DNA of 64,000 bases from Deroplatys truncata (taxonomy: Eukaryota > Arthropoda > Insecta > Mantodea > Mantidae): the NCBI GenBank assembly GCA_030765065.1, contig CM060983.1, forward strand, positions 46,932,067-46,996,066. The letters run 5' to 3'. The position numbers and the translations under genes are program-made. This document shows positions 54,859 through 64,000 of this stretch, in pieces. The notes under the pieces are model-generated. The model did no database searches, was not told the origin of the DNA, and saw nothing but the letters and a program-made list of their open reading frames with translations. Each line of letters begins with the position of its first letter. Position 1 is the first letter of the stretch.

Positions 54859-55806
54859 TGCGGCAGTATTTTTAACACTTAAATGACTTCAGTCAAATTA
54901 TATAATATAAAATATAATAACAGCCCGCCTTAAAGCAATATGTGTATAATATAATGTATAAAATGCATGTAACAGTCATTGTATTAACGTTTATATTATT
55001 ATGTACAGGTTCAATAATGTGATGTGAATGTATTACGTAATTTAATATTGTAGGAGCTGTGAGAATAATAGGTTAAACGTTGCTAACAATGAGGTAACCT
55101 TGAGGCAATAATGAGTAAGAAAGTTTAATAATGCTACTAGTCATTATTGGAGCAACAATAATGTAAATTTTGAGACAGTTTATAAACTAGCCCATCAACA
55201 GCCAGAAAAACCTTTAGTTAAATGAAGGTATTTATTGGACTAGAATTAGCCAATCAAAAACTAAAATGGAGCAAAATTTACAAATTCAGAAGTCAGTTGC
55301 TTGTAGACAGCGCTCATAACTGGACGAGTTGCTTGTAGACAGCGTTCCTAACCGGACGCAGACACGTCCTCGAGAAGTTCAATATGTAACCAGTGTGAGA
55401 AAAAATAGTTTACGTGTTAAAAATGCTATTGATTAATATAAAAGCTCACAGTTCTCTATATATATCATTGAAGTGTTATTTTAATCGTTTAAAGAATTAA
55501 TAAATGGAGTGAAGTACAAATTATAATCTGTGTAAGCCTACATTCTTAGCCGCACTACTCCCTGCAAAGAAATCCATGTCTCTAACAATAATACTGACGC
55601 AGCCGAGGCAAACATAAATATATAATATTTAAAGAAACAGTCAAATTACAAAGTTAATATTTTTAAACTTGGGGCGAAGGCTACCTGAAACTTTTTACTA
55701 TACGTGCGGTTGTAACTACTTCAAGTTCGGCTCCCCAACAGTCGAAATACAATACAACTCCTACTTCAAATCGGCTTACCATACGTAAGGACAATACACC
55801 TTCTCA
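54859..55806 (+). mobile_element. Solo LTR, family D (copy D6), 4-bp target duplication
   Basis: 948 bp, beginning TGCGGCAGTATTTTTAACAC and ending CACCTTCTCA, flanked by TAGT (54855-54858 and 55807-55810). All LTR blocks are present. With D1 and D4 it fixes the family's ends. Confidence 0.85.
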
Positions 55807-55845
55807 TAGTTCAAAGCGCAGAACCTGGATAAGTGATAGGGAAAG

Positions 55846-56797
55846 TAAAAATAATCTTTTTTGGGTCTAGGGATCTCAACACGCGTGTGACTGGTTATAT
55901 TTTGATGGAATGCATAAACAAATGATGGGGAAAGTAAAAAGAAAGCATGTTGCTATGAAGAAATTATGACCCCGAGCTGCACTGGGTAAATCAGCTAGTA
56001 TGCAATAAACAGGTGTGCCAATAAAATTTTCAGGGACATATGGACATTTCTTGCTATAAATAACGTCGTATAGCTACCCTATTTATGCCTAGCTAAGTCG
56101 TAAAACAGCTGTGCTGATATTGCGAGCTGATTGGCTTTTTAGAACAAAGATACATTTGGTTTAATATATGGTCCGTGGAGATTGTATTTTAGAAATGCAG
56201 TATTATAGTGAACAACACGGTTTCAGATCAATAATTTTGCTTCCTGCAGCGCTGCGAGCTCTTTTCTACAAAGTTTGTGTTTATGACGACATAAGTTTCA
56301 ATCATACGAGAACGGTCGAGGCTTGCAATAATAATGTGATATCTTTATGCTCACACCAGCAACCAGCTCGGTAATTTACAGGCTTCTACCTCATTTCGCC
56401 GGTCATTAATCAACAGTCACACAACATAATAGCTTTCGGTGTGGATTCTCACCGTTTCCACACACTCTGTGATAGCCATAATCAATTACACAACCTGGCC
56501 ACTAGCGGAGGGGGAAAAAACGAGAATCGTATCATTTGTTCGCTGCGATTGCTTTTAACTTCTGCTGTCCACATCTGCACAAGTTTTTGCATTTGTTTTC
56601 ATTGTTTTATTTATATCGCCCCATTAATATCTAATGGTCTTATCTGTAGCTTTGACTCATAAAACAACTCGTTAACTGTAGGCTCCTTAAGAATACCCAT
56701 AGTGAAATTTCAAAAATCAACAATTTCAGGTCGATTCATTTTAAATTTTAATACAGTAATGAAGATTTAGTATCTAATATGTAAAAGCAATTTCATA
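55846..56797. other. Family A/B tail fragment, then no recognised feature
   Basis: 55846-55942 has two GGGGAAAGTAAAA-type tail ends and a TTTTTGGGTCTAGGGATCTC block. The rest up to the mariner has only short featureless frames (56168-56374, 56441-56662). Confidence 0.45.
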
Positions 56798-58064
56798 CGA
56801 GGGGAACTACTTATATTTTGAGCCTTGGCAACCCTGAATGTTGTAGGTGCCAACTGACGTTTCCAAAGGAAAGTTTGGCATTTTTTACCAAAATCTACTT
56901 CAAACATTTTGCCAATAGAGCGTCATTTGTTTTGTTTACCTTAACTTGAAAATTGTGTGTCAACAAAAACATGGAATTAACTCTTGAAAATGTTCGTGCA
57001 ATGATTTATTATGACTTTCGACGTGGATTATCAAGACAAGAGTGCATCGATCAACTAACTTCCACATTTGGCGACGAAGCTCCATCCTTTGCCACTGTGA
57101 AACGCTGGTATAACGAATTTAATCGTGGCCGCCGTTCGCTCAATGATGAAGTTCGTGAAGGTCGTCGAAATCAGTTGTGCCAGAAAACATTGATGCTGTG
57201 CATGTCATGCGACATATTGTGAGATTGAGGCAACCCTAGGCATTAGTTCCACCAGCATATATAAAATATTGCAGATTATTTAGCCGTGAAAAAGGTTTGC
57301 TCTCGTTGGATCCCACATAATTTGACGCAATCTCAAAAAGATGCTCGTGTCGATTGGTGAACAAAAATGCTGAAGAAATACAATGGCGGTGCCTCAAAAG
57401 ACGTATATAAGATTGCAACAGGTGACAAATCATGGATCTATGCGTATGAGCCGGTACGTAAACAGCAGTCGACGGTATGGGTGTTTCAAGATGAAGCAAA
57501 TCCAACAAAAGTTGTTCGCACTCGAAGCACTTCGAAGCAAATGGTCGCCTGCTTTTTCAGCAAAACCGGCCATGTGACAACAGTGCCTTTAGAGGAACGT
57601 AAAACTGTCAATGTCGAATGGTACACAACCATTTTTTTGCAGGAAGTCTTCGTTGAAGTAAGGAAAACCAACAAGAACAGTAGAACCGTTCTTCATCAAG
57701 ACAATGCGAGCGCACACACATATCGTCTAACAACAGAGTATTTGAAGGCTGAAAAAATCGAATTGATGGGTCATCCGCCATATAGTCCTGATTTGGTTCC
57801 AAATGACTTCTTTTTGTTTCCAAAAATCAAGAATAAATTGCGTGGACAACGATTTTCTTTGGCAGAAGAAGCCGTTGATCCTTTAAAAACCATGTTTTGG
57901 AGGTGTCTCAGGAAGACTGGAATAAATACTTTGACAAATGGTTCAAACGGATGCAAAAATGTATTGATCATAAAGGAGAATATTTTGAAAAACAATAAAG
58001 CAGTTTTCAATCAGAAATTACTTTGTTTTAATTATTAGGCTCAAAATATAAATAGTGCCCCTCG
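56798..58064 (+). mobile_element. Mariner-1: complete mariner element with TIRs and TA duplication
   Basis: 28-bp terminal inverted repeats: CGAGGGGAACTACTTATATT (56798 on) and its inverse ending at 58064 (AATATAAATAGTGCCCCTCG), with a few mismatches. TA is on both sides (56796-56797 and 58065-58066). The 1,267-bp length and one transposase gene are normal for mariner, which moves by cut-and-paste into TA. Confidence 0.9.
56971..57998 (+). pseudogene. Mariner-1 transposase, frameshifted, DD34D triad present
   Basis: The N-terminal helix-turn-helix reads MELTLENVRAMIYYDFRRGL (start 56971; the upstream Met at 56953 is less like the family). A one-base loss at about 57165 breaks the frame (EGRRNQL where EGRPKS is expected). 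A second shift follows near 57225, and a TGA at 57358-57360 splits the protein. The catalytic part (frame 57367-58038) has TGDKSW (D20), HQDNASAH (D112) and VPNDFFLF (D147), with 34 residues between the last two, the mariner DD34D signature. A last shift near 57885 moves the natural C-terminus to another frame with its stop at 57996-57998. Not functional as it stands. Confidence 0.88.
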
Positions 58065-59419
58065 TACATATTTCCAAACTAGTTTCAGAGATATTATTTT
58101 TTTCTGCTTTGAAAAATTGTTCCAAAGGATGCAGTTATTTTTTGAAAAAATGTATATTTCATTTCTTCAATGGTTTACAAATCAGTTTTAGGAGATACAT
58201 TTTTAATTATCCAATTATTTTGGTAGAAAATAAAGGTTAAGCATCAGAATTTAATTTTTGTTTAAAAATTTACACAATATGACTGTTATTGTTTAATTAC
58301 ATTACAACTAAGCATATTAACAAACATTCATCTCATTATCCTCCTATTTACAAGGAAGTACGAGGGTCACACTGAAAGTTTTTAGAAAATCAAACAAGCA
58401 TTAGTTTTTAAAATTTAAATGATTTTATTGTTTTTCAGAATATTTCCTTTAACATGAATACAGTTTTACATTCGATGAAACCAGTCCTTTAAGCAATAAT
58501 GCCGCTCTTCCTGAGGCACTTCAGAAACCGGGATTTTATGTTTCACTGCTTCATCTGATGACGAAAAAGTGATTCCCTTATATTATCTTTAGTTTTCGGA
58601 AACAAAAAGAAATCTCAACGTGCTAGATTAGGGCTGTATGGTGGAGGGTCCATGGTGCTAACCTTTAGGGCGTCCAGATACTTGGTTGTTAGTTTTACTG
58701 TATTAAACGATGCATTGTCATGATGTAACATTATTTCTCAGGAACTTTTTAAAAAATTTGTGGTAAACAGACATTTGTGTACCAATCGGCAGTAACGGTA
58801 CGTCTACATTCTAATCTTATAGTAGCAATATGTTCCGTTTTAGAAAAAAAACTAGCAACCATCTTCTTACCAGCACTGCGAATTCGTCGGACTTTTGTAG
58901 GACTAGGTTCTGCTCGAAAGACCCATTGAGCCGCATGACTTTTCTTTTCAGGAGCACAACAATAAATCCAAAATTAATCACCAGTAACGATATTCCACAC
59001 CAAATTTGAAGTGTCGCTTTGTAAATTTTCCAGGAAGTTTCTGCGCCAATCAAATCGTTATTGTTTTTGATCGGGAGTCAGCTTATGTAGAATCCATCGA
59101 CAACAAAGTTTTCTCACATCTGTTGATGTGAGATTTTTGGATTTGACTCATACAAACGCCCAAGTTGCCCGAATAAATTCATGAGATATCTGTCATTCTT
59201 CTTCAAGTATTGCTCGAACAGCGACAATATTTTCATCAGTAACAGTAGTTCTTGGGCGTCCTTCACGAGATGCATCACTAAGAAAAAATCGAAATATTTT
59301 GAATTCACTGTACCAAATATAAGTTGTTGCTTAGATGGGACTCCTTCGCCAAATGTATTTCTAAGCCGATCTTTACATTGTTTAGGCGTTAATGTGGATT
59401 TAAAATCGTAAAAGAAAAA

Positions 59420-60346
59420 TCTGATGTGTTACACTCACATGACTTTTCTACTCTTGTACAAACTATTTTATAAACGCTTATTCTCCATATGCTTCATGTT
59501 AATCGAGATGTTAATCTTATTGCTAATTTTCATGTAGATGCAAGGGGAATTGGTAGGCTTTAAGCGATAGTCAAATATTTTAAGAGCTGGTTGCTATGTG
59601 GCGCATTCCATTCTCTTTGTACGTCCAGTACGTAAAAAATCTGATGTGTTACACTCACATGACTTTCTCTACTCTTGTACAATCTAATTTTACAAACGCC
59701 TATTCTCCATATGCTTCATGTTAATCGAGATATCGAGATGTCAATCTTATTGGTAATTTTCTTGTAGATGCAAGGGAAATATGGTAGCTTTTAAGCGATA
59801 GTCAAATATTTTAACGCTGGTTGCTATGTGGCGCATTCCATTCTCTTTGCATGTCCAGGACATAAAAAACTGAATAACGCATTTGAGAAAAAGTATAAGT
59901 ATTGGAAAATTTAAGGAAATAACAAGCAATATCTCGAAAACGGTTCACTCAACAAAAGAAATGTATATGATATAAGTTGTGTATTTTAACGCGATCTACA
60001 TTTTTTGTGTAGTAAAATTTTGTCTATCTCTTATGGTTTACCAGTTATGCAAAAATCGTTCACAATGAAGAATACTTTTGGAGACATTCCCAGAAAATTC
60101 GAGATATACATTTCATTTCTCATGAGAATATCTTAAACATATGATATTTTCATAAAAATCGTTAGAGCCATTTTTGAGAAAATTAAAATTTTCGAAAAAT
60201 CTTCCATGTAAAGGGTAGTCTGGGGTGGGGGGATTTTCTTGAAAACCTTCGTGTCGCATCTCTGGAAGATACCTAACCTAAATACTAAGTTTGGTGCTTA
60301 TCCGACTGTTCGTTTTTGAGTTATGCTGTTCACAGACACAGACACA

Positions 60347-60391
<45 letters not shown>

Positions 60392-61121
60392 ACACACGGA
60401 CATGTTTCCAAAATTTTTTTTTTTGGATTCAGGAGGTCTCAAAACATGTATTTCCGGTGAAATCTCGGTATCGAATTTTTGGGTGGAATGCAATACTTCC
60501 TCTACTTATTATACGTAGTAGAGAAAGTAAAAATGAATAACTAATTCCCATTTGAGAAAAAGTATTGGAATGTTTAAGGGCATAACAAGCAATATCTCGA
60601 AAATGGTTCACTCAACAAAAAAATGTATATGACATAAATTGTGTATTTTAACGCGATCTACATTTTTTGTGTAGTAAAATTTTGTCTATCTCTTATGGTT
60701 TACCAGTTATGCAAAAGTCGTTCACAATGAGGAATACTTTTGGAGACATTCCCAGAAAATTCGAGATATACATTTCATTTGTCATGAAAATATCTTAAAC
60801 ATATGATATTTTCATCAAAATCGTTAGAGCCATTTTTGAGAAAATTAAAATGTTCCAAAAATGTTGCATGTAAAGGGTAATCTGGGGGGTAGGGATTTTC
60901 TTGAAAACCTTCGTGGAAGATACTGAAATCTAAATACCAAGTTTGGTATTTATCCGACTGTTCGTTTCTGAGTTATGCTGTTCACACACAGACACACACA
61001 CAGACACACAGTTTTTTTGGATTCAGAGGTTTTTAAAACATGTATTTCCGATGAAATCTCGATATCGAATTTTGGGTGGAATACAATACTTCCCCTCTTA
61101 CTCTACGTAGTTGAGAAAGTA
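59420..61121 (+). mobile_element. Outer family A element, inserted in Mariner-2 and itself interrupted
   Basis: Left part 59420-59639 starts TCTGATGTGTTACACTCACA and breaks in the A-run after TCCAGTACGT. The right part 60530-61121 resumes AATGAATAACTAATTCCCAT and ends CTACGTAGTTGAGAAAGTA. The two parts join to a normal family A sequence. Confidence 0.85.
59640..60529 (+). mobile_element. Inner family A element, nested in the outer copy
   Basis: Complete: TCTGATGTGTTACACTCACA to ATACGTAGTAGAGAAAGTA, with a long CA tract (about 60334-60398). It closely resembles the copy at 51545 (shared TGTCAATCTTATTGGTAATT, AGAAATGTATATGATATAAG), so these two belong to one recent subfamily. Confidence 0.9.
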
Positions 61122-61297
61122 ACAATCATAGCCCAATAATGCTCTGTAGTCATGTTCATTCTTAGGGCGAACACGAATTCTTTAAATGATGATAATACAA
61201 ACTATTAGAGCTAATACACCAGACTATACGGCAATCAATCCGCAAAACATTAGAAGGTAAACATGGCATCCTAAAAGTTTTCAGTATCGCCCTCGTA

Positions 61298-61804
61298 TAC
61301 AAAATTTCATTGATTTATACCGAAAACTACGTTGTGTGGAACAATTTGAAAATGGGAATATGCCGAAAAATAACAACTCCAGAAAAGAGACTTTAAAAAT
61401 TATAACGCTAAAATAACACTTTCTGACTTAATGCTATTTAAAAGGCATTTATTGTATATAAAGCCTCTCCTTGGTCTTTTTCTGCTTCTTTACAGCTAAT
61501 TTAGTATTTTACGATTCCTTAGGTCTCTCTTAAATAGTTTTATACAAGCAAAACCTATGGTGCTTTGCTACAATTTTATAGGAATTTAGGCTTAAAAGCA
61601 GACAATTAAATCACTCTATTACATGCTTTAAAAGTCCTAGAGCTACAACGCCTACGTAGAGCTAAGGTAGAAGGTTTTTAGTGTTTAATAACACTAAAAA
61701 TTCATAATTATGAATAATGGCAATTTTTTTGCCTTTTTTCACAAACGTGTATCCCTAAAGTTCGTTTTAATCATTTTAACACGCAACATACTCGCATTCA
61801 CTAC
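61298..61804. other. No gene recognised; contains a perfect hairpin
   Basis: TTTTTAGTGTT (61675-61685) and AACACTAAAAA (61690-61700) form an 11-bp stem with a TAAT loop. Nothing else recognised. Confidence 0.45.
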
Positions 61805-61955
61805 AACATGCATACTTCCAGACTCTGCAGAGGATAGGGAAAATTCTAATTGAAGAAAAATCCCTGCCTGAACCGGAAATTGAACGCGGGACATCTGGGT
61901 TGAGAAGGCACAATATTGACCACTCGACCACAGAGGCAGTCTTTGTGGTTTTATT
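61805..61955 (-). mobile_element. SINE family S6, minus strand
   Basis: Minus sense: TCTGTGGTCGAGTGGTCAAT (A box) and GTCCCGCGTTCAATTTCCGG (B box), spacing as in tRNA. The 3' part ends TTTTCCCTATCCTCTGCAGA. It lies just before LINE-4 coding, on the opposite strand. Confidence 0.65.
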
Positions 61956-61967
61956 TATTGGTAGAAG

Positions 61968-62430
61968 GATGTGGGTTCCAGGTCATTCGGACATTAGAGG
62001 CAATTAAATCTCAGATAAGGAAGGGGTCAGGTATCCATCCCAACGTGTGAGAACTGTCATAGTTCTTTCGGCTAGCAGTTACACTTTGGGCTCTGGAGGG
62101 TTCTACTGTAGCCAGGCAGAGCCATGAGTTATCTTGGGCCTGTGCAAGGGTATAGGAAGGTCTTGATGACCCTCAGTAGTGAGCGAATGGGGATGGTGGT
62201 AAGTATGCACACCGGCAACAAGTCTCTTTGCAGGCATATGTACAAAATAGGTTTGATCTATTGTATAGGAAGTGTGGAGAGAAGAATGAAACCTCCAAGC
62301 ACATTCTCTAAATAAAAGGCAAATGTACAGCAGAGGATGATTTCTTTGGGATCTCCTTTTATAGAATCGGTGGATGTTAAAGGGTTGAACCTAGATATTT
62401 GGTTACCTATATTGGTACCTTGGAACTTGA
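61968..62430 (+). mobile_element. LINE-4: RNase H and C-terminal remnant of a non-LTR element
   Basis: VWVPGHSDIRGN, then (after a stop) ISDKEG, is the end of the RNase H domain carried by some LINE clades. Downstream SSERMGMVVSMHTGNKSL and RHMYKIGLIYCIGSVERRMK lead to a broken zinc-knuckle region (frame 62124-62315). LGSPFIESVDVKGLNLDIWL is then in the next frame. Stops and shifts show decay. RNase H suggests a Jockey/I/R1-side clade rather than RTE. Confidence 0.65.
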
Positions 62431-62981
62431 GTAGATTCCTTATCAAGGAGCACATGTCTTTGGGCCTACGTTCAGGGCTCCAAAAAGGGATCACCTGTTT
62501 TCTAATCAATCAATCAAGAAGGCGAAATATTCCATGGAAAATTCTTGGAAAATATGAAGAAATAGTTCATATATTACACTCGCATGACTTACTTTACCCT
62601 TAAAACTCCACACAAACTCCTATAAGTTACAAAAACAGAATTAAAGACAGGGGAGTAGACAGGAGAACAAAGGAATAAAAAAGAGTTTTAATACACACAT
62701 GGGGTATAAATGTTTAATGGAGGTAAAAAAGAAAGAAGGGGGGAATTAAGCCGTAAAATGAATCGAGCACCAAAAAAATCAAGATGCTAAGGGATAGGAA
62801 ACATGATGAAACAGAGCAACATACAGGCGAAAACGTGGTACAATTACTGTAAAGGTTTCTAAGGGGTACAAACATTAGTCAAAGTTCAAAAGAGTTTAAA
62901 AGAACGAATACAGTATGTTGAGGATTTAGATTAAGATTTTAAGATAAATGAATTAAAAACACAAATATTAAAGTTAAAAAA
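62431..62981. other. No gene recognised
   Basis: A-rich sequence with no repeat match. Short frames only. Confidence 0.4.
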
Positions 62982-63823
62982 TCTGATATGTTACACTCAC
63001 ATGACTTTCTCTACTCTTGTACAAACTATTTTTACAAACGCTTATTCTCCATATGCTTCATGTTAATCGAGATGTTAATCTTATTGCTAATTTTCTTGTA
63101 GCTGGAAGGGGAATATGGTAGGCTTTAAGCGATAGTCAAATCTTTTAAGAGCTGGTTGCCATGTGGCGCATTCCATTCTCTTTGTATGTCCAGGACATAA
63201 AAAAAATGAATAACGAATTCCCATTTGAGAAAAAGTATTGGAAAATTTAAGGGGATAGCAAGCAATATCTCCAAAATGGTTCACTCAACAAAATATGTAT
63301 GACATAAATTGTGTATTTTAACGCGATCTGCATTTTTGTGTAGTAAAATTTTGTCTATCTCTTATGGTTTACCAGTTATGGAAAAGTCGTTCACAATGAA
63401 GAATACTTTTGGAGACATTCCCAGAAAATTCGAGATATACATTTCATTTTTCATGAAAATATCTTAAACATATGATATTTTAATCAAAATCGTTAGAGCC
63501 ATTTTTGAGAAAATTAAAATTTTCGAAAAATGTTCCATGTAAAGGGTGATCTGGGGTGGGGGGATTTTCTTGAAAACCTTCGTGTCGCATCTCTGGAAGA
63601 TACTGAACCTAAATACTAAGTTTGGTGTTTATCCGACTGTCCGTTTCTGAGTTTCTGAGCTGTTTACACACACACACACACACACACATACGGACATGAT
63701 TCCAAAAATGCTTTGTTTGGATTCAGGGGGTCTCAAAACATGTATTTCCGGTGAAATCTCGGTATCGAATTTTTGGGTGGAATACAATACTTCCCCTACT
63801 TACTATACGTAGTAGAGAAAGTA
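62982..63823 (+). mobile_element. Family A element
   Basis: Head TCTGATATGTTACACTCACA after a run of A. All blocks are present, with a CA tract at 63664-63690 and tail TATACGTAGTAGAGAAAGTA. A small duplication (GAGTTTCTGAG) lies just before the CA tract. Confidence 0.88.
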
Positions 63824-63828
63824 AAAAT

Positions 63829-64000
63829 AACAAGGCCTGTGGAGGCAATGGCTTACCAGGTGAATTCTGGAAAGCATGGTGCGAAAATGATGATAGGCTG
63901 AGGTTAATAATGAAATTGTTTGACTCTATACGTGAAAGGGATAGAGTTCCAGAGAACTGGAAAAAGGGAATTGTGGTACCAACATATAAAGTCAAAGCAG
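63829..64000 (+). mobile_element. LINE-5: RT N-terminal fragment, runs off the window
   Basis: Open to the edge, reading NKACGGNGLPGEFWKAW, then RERDRVPENWKKGIVVPTYK. This is the start of the LINE reverse-transcriptase domain ('G-x-G-x-P-x-E-F-W-K ... P-x-x-W-K-x-G-x-I/V-V-P'). It has no stop in view, so it is among the better-kept LINE pieces. A family A copy lies immediately upstream. Confidence 0.75.

Larger units (their letters stand above)
58361..61295 (-). mobile_element. Mariner-2: decayed mariner interrupted by nested family A elements
   Basis: The left end CGAGGGTCACACTGAAAGTT is matched in reverse by AAAGTTTTCAGTATCGCCCT at the right end. TA flanks both ends (58359-58360 and 61296-61297). 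Minus-strand transposase pieces: STLTPKQCKDRLRNTFGEGV (helix-turn-helix, about 59330-59405), SKNLTSTDVRKLC, NIVTGD-FWIY, AQWVFRAEPSPTKVRRIRSA, and PPYSPNLA. Stops and shifts are numerous. The first 30 or so codons lie right of the insertion (about 61122-61170). A different subfamily from Mariner-1, judging by the ends. Confidence 0.85.

Noticed and set aside
58817..59308. Minus-strand frames 58817-59053 and 59114-59308 as host genes
   Set aside because: Other frames of the same strand give mariner transposase motifs; these are shifted readings of Mariner-2.

Overview
This window looks like a transposon-dense stretch of an arthropod genome, probably an insect with a large, AT-rich genome. I infer this from the combination of LINE fragments, Tc1/mariner elements, a Penelope-like element, several tRNA-derived SINE families and solo LTRs, and from the absence of bacterial operon structure. 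The species cannot be named from the sequence. I found no convincing host protein-coding gene and no free-standing tRNA or rRNA gene. The long open frames are transposon proteins, their remains, or repeats that happen to stay open.

The best-preserved gene is an 870-codon Penelope-like open frame (34300-36912, minus strand). It has all the reverse-transcriptase motifs and a C-terminal GIY-YIG endonuclease. It lies between 200-bp inverted copies of its terminal repeat that differ at only two positions. Each copy holds a hammerhead-ribozyme-like core, and in the downstream copy that core overlaps the ORF stop codon. The element carries a 34-bp tail and a 14-16-bp target duplication, and it interrupts a LINE whose reading frame is restored when the insertion is removed.

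Two related non-autonomous families dominate the rest. Family A is about 0.85-0.95 kb. It starts at TCTGATGTGTTACACTCACA, ends at GTAGTAGAGAAAGTA, has a 12-bp inverted repeat inset 22 nt at one end and terminal at the other, and carries a (CA)n tract at one fixed internal place. Its architecture suggests a Helentron-type (HINE) element. Family B is an older relative sharing many blocks. Family B copies are the substrate into which LINEs, solo LTRs (family D), SINEs and family A were inserted, so the window keeps a readable order of events.

Layout: 0.6-4 kb is family B split by LINE-1 and a solo LTR. 5.4-8.7 kb holds SINEs and LINE-2 with a mariner fragment. 8.7-13.8 kb holds family A and B copies. 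15.5-18 kb holds truncated A, D and B copies and a 57-bp minisatellite. 19-31.7 kb holds nested B, A, SINE and MITE copies. 31.7-37.3 kb is a broken LINE-3 with SINE, A and Penelope insertions. 37-46 kb holds repeat C, A, SINEs, a solo LTR, a foldback element and B. 46-50.7 kb is mostly featureless. 51-56 kb is one B copy split three times, then SINEs, a foldback element and a solo LTR. 56.8-61.3 kb holds two mariners, the second containing a family A copy that itself contains a family A copy. 61.8-64 kb holds a SINE, two LINE fragments and one more family A copy.
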